Assembly: GCA_030068145.1 (NCBI GenBank)
Contig: JAPJBO010000211.1
Location: forward strand, 124,001 to 188,000
Direction of reading: 5' to 3'
DNA: 64,000 nucleotides
Source of the DNA: Diplonema papillatum
Lineage: Eukaryota; Euglenozoa; Diplonemea; Diplonemida; Diplonemidae
The position numbers and the translations under genes are program-made. Positions 50,917 through 60,500 of this stretch are shown here, piece by piece (the first letter of the stretch is position 1; each line of letters starts with the position of its first letter). The notes beneath the pieces are model-generated. The model was not told the origin of the DNA and ran no database searches. It saw only the letters and a program-made list of their open reading frames with translations.

Positions 50917-51185
50917 ACACACCCCTCGGCGGGAACACGGAGATAGGGAAGGGGGTTAGGGGTAGGTTCGCGCCGCGCCGGCGCTTCGGCCTCGAAAAAA
51001 ACGCCGGAAAATGTTCAGTTTTTGGGTTCGGTTCCTCCTGATCGCCATCCCGTTTCTGCCCACCAAACGGTAGAGACCCCCAGCAAGAGCGGCGGGTGTC
51101 CGGCGTGGGAGAGAGGGGGCGAGGGGAAGGGAGTGGCGACGAAAGAGAGCCTGTGCGTCGTCGAGTCTTGTGTTGCCACGAACCG
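50917..51185. other. GC-rich spacer between OST48 and the rRNA-like fragment
   Basis: No gene or repeat recognised. Purine-rich GGGGGCGAGGGGAAGGGAG at 51114. Confidence 0.5.
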
Positions 51186-51495
51186 AGAGAGCGGTTCAGG
51201 TTGGGTCTACCCTCTTACTGCAAGCGAGATCCCGCTTCCGACAGCCATACGGGGGTAGTACGAGAGGATCTCCCGTTTCTCGTTCCTGGTATACATACTT
51301 ACGGTTGAAACGCCTCTAAACCAGAATAGCGGAATAATGCAAACACCCTAACACCCTGCTCCCGGGTTGCATTGCCCTCTTGCCGACTGGTGGCAAGGAT
51401 GGCTGCGCGCGGGGCTGACGGTCCGGCGCTGCAATCAATCGGCATCCCTTTGTTAGGCCTCTCCGGAGGCCGATAGCGAACTAAGCTCATTTGTC
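51185..51495 (+). rRNA. large-subunit rRNA 3'-end-like fragment
   Basis: Three landmarks of eukaryotic LSU rRNA domain VI occur in the right order: CAGGTTGGGTCTACCCTCTTACTG (51197; compare CAGGTTAGTTTTACCCTACTG), the universal sarcin-ricin word AGTACGAGAGGA (51257-51268), and TGAAACGCCTCTAA (51306; compare TGAACGCCTCTAA) followed by CCAGAAT. The end, GAACTAAGCTCATTTGT near 51492, resembles the terminal GAGATTAAGCC...TTTGT. The spacer after the sarcin-ricin word is about 30 nt shorter than in yeast. No other LSU sequence is nearby; OST48 coding ends at 50916. It is either a dispersed rRNA pseudogene or a separately encoded rRNA piece. Confidence 0.65.
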
Positions 51496-51571
51496 GGCGA
51501 CCTTCTCACTGCAAGATAAGTCAGTGGCAAACTGGAGCTCGTCCGAAGAAGCAGAACGGCGTAGCGTTCGA

Positions 51572-51720
51572 CCGCAGCATGCAAAAAGCTTGAATCGGAG
51601 CCACGCATTGCCACAACCTTGCCACTCTGCGGGTGACCGTCTCTACGTGAAGCCCCTAAGATGCGTCATGCTTTTGGTTTGAGAAATTGGCAGTACTTAC
51701 CACCCGTAGCCATTAGCCGG
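51572..51720 (+). repeat. dispersed repeat R2, diverged copy
   Basis: GCAAAAAGCTTGAATCGGAG, CACTCTGCGGGTGACCGTCTC and GAGAAATTGGCAGTACTTACCACCCGTAG align with R2 but at much lower identity than the other copies. Confidence 0.6.
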
Positions 51721-52050
51721 TACTCAGAGGGTGCGGGTGCGTGGTCGCATCCATGCGACGACCGCCAGGGAGGAGCGCCCGAGAGCGCGCACTGAGTGCG
51801 CGCTTGCGCTGCGTGCGCGCACAGCGCGCGCAGCGTTAGCCCGCAGGGCTTCACCTGCAGCGGGGAGTGCGCAGTGCACGCGCACCCACGCGCTTATTTT
51901 GCCTGGAGCAGGGAGTGCGCGCGGGCTGCGCACACCACGTGCTTACCTCGAGCAGGGCGTGCGCGCATGCTGTGCACACCACGTGCTTACCTTGCCCCGC
52001 AGCAACATAGTACTACGTATTGCATCCTGCTGTGCGTAGTATCACCTGCA
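51720..52050. repeat. alternating GC repeats and about 55-bp tandem units
   Basis: GCGCGCACT-G-AGTGCGCGC (51786) is a near-perfect palindrome, followed by GTGCGCGCACAGCGCGCGCAG. Then three units with GGAGTGCGC, GCACACCACGTGCTTACCT and GAGCAGGG follow at about 51857-51995. Alternating purine-pyrimidine tracts of this kind can adopt Z-DNA. Confidence 0.75.
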
Positions 52051-52550
52051 CCCGTACGGAGTACCACACAAAGAGCGCGGAAGACAGCCGCGCTGCCTTG
52101 TTTGCTGGCGGGCGTCCTGGTCTGCTGTGCTCCAGACACCCTCCTGACGCACGCACGCCATCTGCTCTGTTCTGAGGCTTGCGCTCCCGTGTCGGTCAGA
52201 CTCGGCCATCTTTCGGAAGTGAAAAACGATCAACCAGCGCATCTGAGTCGCAAAAAGACGTATCCCAGCTGTCTCGACGATGCAGTCGACGTCATAAAGA
52301 AGCCCATTTGTGAGAAATAACATGCTATTCCATGTGGTTCATGTAACCATATCTCTCGGATCCTGAGGACCACCACACCATCCGTTGTATATCGGAGAGT
52401 TGCGCGTCCACGGCTGTGTGCAACGACTCTAACTGCACACCTGCCACTGCAGGTCCGGATTTAAAGTGAAGATCCTTAGTCTAAAAATCTTTGATCTTGA
52501 GAACGGTACCTACGGCCCAAATCTCAGGTTCTTCTCTTTCGAAATCTTTT
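52050..52550. other. gene-free stretch
   Basis: No gene recognised and no repeat shared with the rest of the window. Confidence 0.4.
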
Positions 52551-52730
52551 TTAGTACTAACAACCTTGCGGGTTGCCCTTCAATGTATTGTGCAGGCTAA
52601 AGACGTAGGCAGCGTGTTTTGGTGGTTGATCAGAATTCCTTACCTGAATATACACAGGGTAAATACAAGTGGGAAAAAGATCACCCGGCACGCACAAACA
52701 AAACGAAGCGCCTGTCTTTTTTTACCAAGA
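52550..52730 (+). repeat. dispersed repeat R4, copy 3
   Basis: Matches 12297-12480 and ends in GCCTGTCTTTTTTT. It lacks the 123-bp insert found in copy 2. Confidence 0.85.
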
Positions 52731-52794
52731 CACGCCGCCAGCAGCAGATGCAGCCGTCGCGGGTTGCACCACGACGGAAGCGCGCCAACAGCGA

Positions 52795-52900
52795 CCCATC
52801 CGGTGTCACGTAGCGAAAGGCAGGCATCGTGTGGTACCCATCGGCAAGCCGATGACTCCCCACCATCGCAGCAATATTCCAAGACACGCCGGGTCAATGT
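52795..52900 (+). repeat. R1 palindrome segment
   Basis: GTGTCACGTAGCGAAAGGCA, CATCGGCAAGCCGATGACTC and CCACCATCGCAGCAATATTC match 690-770 and 19818-19910. The MITE begins 14 bp to the right. Confidence 0.8.
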
Positions 52901-52913
52901 GTGCTGTCGAACC

Positions 52914-53219
52914 CAGGGCTTACGCTCCGTGTGGAACGTGTGGATTTCCGCACGTTAATTCTTTTTGGATTTTGTTCCCCCACGTGTGTACCACATGTGG
53001 ATTTTGATTTTTTGGTCCACATGCAGGGGAGTCTAGGCCCACCAGTGGTCAAGGCCGCACAGCCAGGTGTCGCCAAGTCCAGTAGCTACCTAGCGACGCT
53101 ATTTTTTTTTTTTTTTCCCGTCGCACATGAGGGAAACGTTTTTTCCCCCTCCAAACTTAAGCGCCCACATGTGGACCACACGTATTTTCTCTGAGACCGA
53201 AAACGGAGCGTAAGCCCTG
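52914..53219. mobile_element. hAT-type MITE, 306 bp, with perfect target-site duplication
   Basis: Termini CAGGGCTTACGCTCCGT (52914) and its exact inverse ACGGAGCGTAAGCCCTG (ending 53219). Both flanks are GTCGAACC (52906-52913 and 53220-53227), an exact 8-bp duplication, which is the hAT hallmark. The interior is non-coding, with CCACATGTGG-type inverted words and a T-run. Its terminal CAGGGC matches the autonomous element at 14070-17337 for six bases only, so cross-mobilisation is possible but unproved. Confidence 0.92.
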
Positions 53220-53239
53220 GTCGAACCTGTGGTCGCGCC

Positions 53240-53560
53240 TGCGTGAGCCTGAAACGCCTGCGTGTCGGGTCGGGAGCTTCTCTTTTTCTTCCCGAGACAC
53301 GAAGAAAAAGGGGCAGCTCCACCACACCCCCCAGGACCAACAACGATGAGCCGGTCCGTCCCTATCTCTTGAACCTGCTGAAAGTGCCTGCCGCTGTCAA
53401 TCACAGTGAATCACGGTCCACCACGGTCTATCAGGTCCATTCCTAGTCCCTAGAGCTGCATCGAATTGCCCGGCGCTGTATTCTTCGGTCTATCGCGGGG
53501 TTGTTTTTTTGTTTTGTTTTTTGTTTGCCTTTTTTTGTTGTTCTCCTTTGTGTTCTTCTG
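53240..53560. other. gene-free stretch
   Basis: Contains CAATCACAGTGAATCACGGTC / CACCACGGTCTATCA words (53395-53440), like those at 17545-17650, and a T-rich run before R6. No gene. Confidence 0.4.
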
Positions 53561-53870
53561 CTTTTTGTTTTACATAAGCGCAAGCTTGGAAGAAAATGCT
53601 CGACAATAGCCGCCAGACAAAGAACCGAAGGGATCCCAAGTGCTGTAACTACCGAACCACGTGTTAACGGACGTGGGGTCATGCGGGTCTACCCCAACAC
53701 GACAAATCACAAACACAACAGGTCAAAGTCCTGAGTGAGAAAACAACACACGGTGGTGTACGCGAAGCACAAATCAGATTTTGTTTGTATTGTATTGTTC
53801 CCCTTTACCTCTATATTTCCTCCCTTCCATTCGGAGTCAAAGCAGCTACGTCGAGTATTTCTTGGGATCC
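53560..53870 (+). repeat. dispersed repeat R6, copy 2
   Basis: Same-strand match to 18935-19250, ending at CAGCTACGTCGAGTATTTC. Confidence 0.85.
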
Positions 53871-54215
53871 TTTTCCCGCCCCCGCGCTACGAGCAGTCGC
53901 CTGAAGCAGGCTGAGACGAGAAAGTGATCGGTCATATCGCGCTCATCCGGTCAATCACCGGCCCCTTTCTGTTTTTCCGAGAGGCGGTCCGGGCACGGCT
54001 CTCAGCAGTACGAGACTGTTTCACTGGGTAACCAAGACTTTTACGACCCCCCACGTTCCCTGCTACTCTTTGTGATCGATCGGTGCATTTCGCCAAGCTT
54101 TTTGCCTCTTTTTTTCTCTCTTTTTCGTCCGTCCTCAGGTCACGCGCCCGTGCCCTCCTTTTCGTGCACAGAGGCTTTCACCGTTTTACCGCGCGCAACG
54201 TGTATTTGTTTCTCT
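53870..54215. other. gene-free stretch
   Basis: No gene or shared repeat recognised. Confidence 0.4.
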
Positions 54216-54610
54216 GGTTCTTCTTTTCAATTTTTAGCCACATGCAATGTGTGAGGAAACTGAACCACCCAAGTAGGACCTTCTGATCATGAGCATTGGC
54301 CAAATTTGCCACCTGAAACCACTTCCAGGATTTGGGCTCAGGGTAGTGCGGTCTACGCAAACCCTAGTTTCCCTTTCTACTTTTTCCTACTCTCGCGGTG
54401 TACGGTTTTTGCTTCTGTAACAAGGGATAGCAACAGGGACGCCCCGAGCTAGATGCTCCATTTTGACGGCCCTTCGCTCACGCAAATCCAAAGTACAAAA
54501 CTTTCTTGTGAAACGAAATTAGTATTGGCACGTTCTTTTTTGTTTGTGCGCACTAGCGGAACTCACCTGCTGGTGCTTTGGTAAGTTTCATGCAGCACGC
54601 TGCCAATTAC
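54215..54610 (-). repeat. R7 (copy 2) followed by R9, both inverted
   Basis: 54215-54410 is the reverse complement of 430-640. 54535-54605 is the reverse complement of the intronic R9 piece at 9596-9660 (GTGCGCACTAGCGGAACTCA). Confidence 0.75.
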
Positions 54611-55480
54611 TAATTCCCAGTACCAACAATGCATTGTTAACACAAAAGAAGACGCGGCAGCGTCTTTTGATCAAAAAGAAGGGGGGGGAGCAGTTATTGA
54701 CGATGCTCGTGCGCAGGCGTCCGAGGAGGTACCGCTTCGAATTTGTTGATCCTTGAGAAGGTTTCGGCGTACGCATAACCCGACTCCGTGCAGTTTCGAT
54801 AGCGCAAGTCCTCAGTTCCTCAAAGTTGGTCAAAGTGGGAGAAATTGGGAAAAGCCCCCACTGCAGCGAGTTTTTGTTTTTTTGGGGTTGCAGGGGCAGG
54901 TCCCGAGGGGTAGTGGAAAAGGCCTCGAGGCAGGGAAAACGGTTGCCACGAGAGCCCCGGAGTCGTTCGGGGCCACGAAGACTTCCCTCGATCGTCGAAG
55001 GAGCACCGAGCGGCCCCCGAGGATTCCTCTGTTCGTTCCTCCTTTTTCTCGCGTTGCCAGGCGCGGGCAGCAATGCCGAAGGAAACGATGCTGCGCCCAC
55101 GCAAGGGACGCGGGGGGTCCTGGAACCGCGCGAGGCGTTCATTGTTGGGCTTGTTCTCTTAATAACGCCCTTCCTTCTTCACCCGACTCATTTTTTTTCC
55201 CCGCGCCATTTTCTTTTAGTTCTTGTTTGCGCCTTTCCTGTTGTTGTTTTCCTTGAGCTATGTTGTCTTGACGACGTTCTGAACTGCGCCACGCCAGCAA
55301 ACAGGGACCGACAGGAAAGGGTGAAGGAAGCTGCCCTGTACTGTGACGCACCGTTTCGAGAAACGGTGGCCAGTTTCTGTTGAAGGATGTGCCCATGACC
55401 GAGACGAATGTCCATGACGAACGACCCCGTCCACTGTGCACGTGTGCTGTTTACGCCACTGTATCCGTTTCTGATTTCTG
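54610..55480. other. gene-free stretch with an unsupported long frame
   Basis: A 185-codon plus-strand frame (54826-55383) has no ATG near its start and is overlapped by other open frames, though it includes hydrophobic stretches (FLCSFLLFLALPGAG, FIVGLVLLITPFLL). I do not call it a gene. It leads directly into the minisatellite. Confidence 0.4.
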
Positions 55481-57215
55481 ACTGGTCTAAAATGTGCCCA
55501 CGCTAGCCAAGACGAATGTGTCCAGACCATGACCCATCACTTTCTGAGCGGTCTAAGATGTGGAATGTGTCCATGACCATGCCCATTACTTTCTGACCGG
55601 TCTAAGATGTGGAATGTGTCCATGACCATGCCCATTACTTTCCGGTCTAAGATGTGCCCACGACCTAGCCAAGACGAATGTGTCCATGACCATGCCCATT
55701 ACTTTCTGACCGGTCTAAGATGTGGAATGTGTCCATGACCATGCCCATTACTTTCTGACCGGTCTAAGATGTGCCCACGACCTAGCCAAGACGAATGTGT
55801 CCAAGACCATGCCCATTACTTTCTGACCGGTCTAGGATGTGCCCACGACCTAGCCAAGACGAATGTGTCGATGACCATGCCCATTACTTTCTGACCGGTC
55901 TAAGATGTGCCCACGACCTAGCCAAAACGAATGTGTCGATTACCATGCCCATTACTTTCTGACCGGTCTAAGATGTGCCTACGACCTAGCCAAGACGAAT
56001 GTGTCCAAGACCATGCCCATTACTTTCTGACCGGTCTAAGATGTGGAGTGTGTCCATGACCATGCCCATTACTTTCTGACCGGTCTAAGATGTGCCCACG
56101 ACCTAGCCAAGACGAATGTGTCCAAGACCATACCCATTACTTTCTGACCGGTCTAAGATGTGGAATGTGTCCATGACCATGCCCATTACTTTCTGACCGG
56201 TCTAAGATGTGCCCACGACCTAGCCAAGACGAATGTGTCGATGACCATGCCCATTACTTTCTGACCGGTCTAAGATGTGGAATGTGTCCATGACCATGCC
56301 CATTACTTTCTGACCGGTCTAAGATTTGCCCACTAGCCAAGACGAATGTGTCGATGACCATGCCCATTACTTTCTGACCGGTCTAAGATGTGCCCACGAC
56401 CTAGCCAAGACGAATGTGTCCAAGACCATACCCATTACTTTCTGACCGGTCTAAGATGTGGAATGTGTCCATGACCATGCCCATTACTTTCTGACCGGTC
56501 TAAGATGTGCCCACGACCTAGCCAAGACGAATGTGTCGATGACCATGCCCATTACTTTCTGACCGGTCTAAGATGTGCCCACGACCTAGCCAAGACGAAT
56601 GTGTCGATGACCATGCCCATTACTTTCTGACCGGTCTAAGATGTGCCCACGACCTAGCCAAGACGAATGTGTCGATGACCATGCCCATTACTTTCTGACC
56701 GGTCTAAGATGTGGAATGTGTCCATGACCATGCCCATTACTTTCTGACCGGTCTAAGATGTGCCCACGACCTAACCAAGACGAATGTGTCCATGACCATG
56801 CCCATTACTTTCTGACCGGTCTAAGATGTGGAATGTGTCCATGACCATGCCCATTACTTTCTGACCGGTCTAAGATGTGCCCACGACCTAGCCAAGACGA
56901 ATGTGTCCATGACCATGCCCATTACTTTCTGACCGGTCTAAGATGTGGAATGTGTCCATGACCATGCCCATTACTTTCTGACCGGTCTAAGATGTGCCCA
57001 CGACCTAACCAAGACGAATGTGTCCATGACCATGCCCAATTACTTTCTGACCGGTCTAAGATGTGCCCACGACCTAGCCAAGTCGAATGTGTCCATGACC
57101 ATGCCCATTACTTTTCTGACCGGTCTAAGATGTGCCCACGACCTAGCTAAGACGAATGTGTCCATGACCATGACCATCACTTTCTGACCGGTCTAAGATG
57201 CCCACGACCTAGCCA
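55480..57215. repeat. 1.7-kb minisatellite of 68-bp and 49-bp units
   Basis: Long units contain GTGCCCACGACCTAGCCAAG, ACGAATGTGTCGATGACCAT and GCCCATTACTTTCTGACCGG; short units replace the first 30 bp by GTGGAATGTG. All end in TCTAAGAT. About thirty units in irregular order, more diverged at both ends, lie 350 bp upstream of the FN3-lipase-GTPase gene. Confidence 0.95.
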
Positions 57216-57564
57216 AGGCGAATGTGTCCAGGACCCAGTCCTCTATGCAAGCTTATGCCACTGTATCCGTTTCTGACCGGGCTGAGATGCACCCAACGAC
57301 CTTGATCAAACGAGTGTGTCCCAGGGCCACTGTGTCAGAGTACTTAAGCTTACGTCCAGTGTATCAGTTTCTTTCACCGGTCAGAGAAAGGTGTCGGGTA
57401 GTGACTGGCCGCACACAATCGCGGACCTTTCTTTTTTTGACTGACTTCTCTCTCGTGGCCCTCGTTGCCTGGCTTTCTCCGCTGGTTCAAGGTGACCGCA
57501 CGTATCGATTCTCAAGGGCTGGGGGTCGGCGCCAGGGAGAGTTGTCCACCCAGCACACCAAAAG
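57215..57564 (+). promoter_or_regulatory. 5' flank of the FN3-lipase-GTPase gene
   Basis: Decayed minisatellite units extend to about 57330. I recognise no TATA box or other defined element. The leader just before the ATG is unremarkable. Confidence 0.35.
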
Positions 57565-60500
57565 ATGGCGTTCGTTCCTAATGCGATCACGGGGCTGGTG
57601 AAGAGTGTGTTTTCGAACCCGTCGCCGAGTCCTCCGATGCTGGTGAGTTGTTCAGCGACGGAGTTGGAAGTCAGCTGGGAGCCGTCGGAAGGCGTGACGC
57701 AGTATGAAGTCGAGGTGTCCGGACCGATCGACAGCGACGACAGCGACGGGGAGCAGACCATGGGCGGCGGGATGGGCCACGCCTGGGAGAAGCGGGCGAC
57801 CACCGCTGAGCACAGAGCCATCGTGACCAGCCTCAAACCGGCGTCGTTCTACCGGGTTCGGATTGCGGGGGTCACGTCGACAGGGAGGAGATACCTCAGC
57901 CTGCCGGGGGGCGGTGCGCTCGGGTTTTTAACGGCGGACGAGAAACGGGCTGTGAGTCTATGCGACGAAGAAGTGTACAACGCACTCATCGTGTCGGAAG
58001 CCGTGTATTCTGAGAACCCTCAGGTGTACATGCGCGCAATCACCAGGCGGCACAATCTGGTGATGGACCTGGAGCTTGATGAGGACGGAATCGTGAAGAT
58101 CTTCTCGAAGGCGGACCGCAGCGTGTGCTACGTCGCGTTCAAGGGCGCGTCGACGCCGTTTTACACCACGCGGCTCTCCGAGCCGCTGAAGAACAAAATC
58201 GTCGACCTGATCTCGAAGGGGAACACGTTCCGGAGCGTGCTGTTCGTGGGGTACGACAACGGCGGCACGTGCGCCGCGAAGACGCTGCTGTGGCTGCTCC
58301 GCGAGGAGGTGCGCGGGAAGAAGGAGCTGCCGTTCGAGGCGGCCTGCGTGACCTTCGGATCGCCTCTGCTGCGGCCGCTCGACCTTCCGGACTCGCTGCC
58401 GTTCTCGCACCTGTTCTACCACGTGATCCACGCCCGTGATCCCTTCGTGTTCAAGCCGCTGATGCCGGCCGACTGGGGAGACACCTTCGCCGCGACCGTC
58501 AAGAACCTCCGCTGCACCGGCGCCCACTTCATGGACGTCCCCGCGCCGCACCTAGAGCGGCTGTGCTTCCGGTGGAAGAAGGACGCGACGGCGAACCGGC
58601 TGCTGCTCGAGCTCACGGCGAGGCTCAAGTCCGCCGTGCGGAAAAACCGCGTCGCTGACCCCGGCGCGCTGCTGGTGCTCGGCCGCATCAGGATCCTCGG
58701 GACCGTGAAGGGCTGGATGGAGAGCGTCGACGACGACCTGCTGCAGTTTCTGTACGACATCGCGAACAGCGCCGACAGCGCCGCGGCGTGCCCGGTTACC
58801 AGGTGTGCCCCCACTTCTGTCAAAGCCTTATATGGTGTTACACATTTTCTGATTACGGTGTTTCGGATTCTGACTTATGATCTGGCTGACCTAGTTTCAG
58901 ATTCCGGCTTTTATGGACGGTCTAGTTCAGCGCGGTTCATCTGGACGGACACAACGGATTCCAAAAAGACTTGCCAAAAAATGGTCCGCACCTCAATGAG
59001 CAGTGACGATGCACTGACTATGGAACTACGGAACCTGAAACTACCCGACCTTACAAGCCGGAACCTGAAACTACCCGACCTTGCAAGCCGGCCGGAACCT
59101 GAAACTACCCGACCTTACAAGCCGGAACCTGAAGCTACCCGACCTTACAAGCCGGAACGTGAAACTATCCGACCTTACAAGCCGGAACCTGAAACTACCC
59201 GACCTTACAAGCCGGCCGGAACCTGAAACTACCCGACCTTACAAGCCGGCCGGAACCTGAAACTACCCGACCTTACAAGCCGGAATCTGAAACTAGGTCG
59301 GCCATATAAGCTGGAATTTGAAACTCCGTCGCCCACACAAGCGCCGGAATTTGAACCAGTCTCCATGTAAGGTGTCCAAAAAAGAAGCGTCGGAAAGAAG
59401 AAGAAAGAAAAAAGAAAAATAAACGAAAACGGCCGCGCCGGGTCCAGGAACGCGACGGTCAACCACAGCTCACAAAGCTTGAGTCGAAGGCAGCAGAATG
59501 CTACAACCCCGTCCGCTCTGACCTGTGGCTACGAGCTGATGTTCAGCGCGAGCGCCAAGCCCCTTTGATCTTTTGCAGCTGGCAGCCTCCTCAAGTTCCT
59601 ACAAAAAGCAGGTGCTTATACAAGAGAAGAAGAAGAAAGGAAAAAAGAAAAAGAAAAAAGAAAAAGGCCGCTCCTGGTCCAGGAACGTGACGGTCAACCA
59701 CACAGTTTGCAAAGCTTGAGTCGGAGGCAGCACAGTGCTACAACCCCGTCCGCTCTGCCCTGCGGCTGACCGTCTCGACGAGCGCGAGCGCCAAGCCCCA
59801 AGGTGCGCCACGCCTTGATGCTTTAGGTTGGGAAATCGGTAGCCACTTGACCCGTATGCCCGTGGCTCTGCAGTACCGCCGAACACGTGAAGATTGGCTC
59901 CCGTGTAGCAGGCTTTCCCTGGTACCAAAGTCTCTGTTGCTTATACAAAAATTAAAACAAAACCTGCTCAACTTCGCCTGCCTTGATGGCGTGCACCTTA
60001 AAGAACTCAATGCTCAACTTGTAGAACGTGGGGGGCCCAAGACTACACTCCACGAAGGAATGTACTTGGTGTCGGTCACAAACAGTCCCGGACCATAACC
60101 CATAACGAAAGCGTGCACTAAATATACAACCCGTAACCACATAGCCCTTTCTTGCTCTAAGAGAACCCATTCATGAACGGTCACACGGAGACCCTAAACC
60201 CCCGGAATTTCAAGCGAACTTTAACTCTAAAACCCCCCACGCAGTGACACCCTCGACAACGTCGCGCAGCCGAAGTACCGCCGCCTGACGCCCGAGGACT
60301 TCGAGTACCACCTGACGGCGACGTACGCAAAGTGGGTCTGCGACCCAAAGGACACCGACGACACGGCGCCGCTCGCGCCGTTCGTCAGCCGGTCCGTGTC
60401 CCTGTCCCCGCGGATCGACGAAGAACTGACGTACACCGCGGTGTTCGGCCACGTGGTGGAGGCATGTATAACCGGGAAGAACTTGCTGTATACCCGATCG

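Noticed and set aside
54826-55383. 185-codon frame with hydrophobic stretches
   Set aside because: No ATG near its start, several overlapping open frames, no homology recognised, and no splice context.
55480-57215. Regular repeat/spacer pattern suggesting CRISPR
   Set aside because: The 'spacers' are the same few sequences repeated, there are no cas genes, and the host is eukaryotic; it is a two-unit minisatellite.
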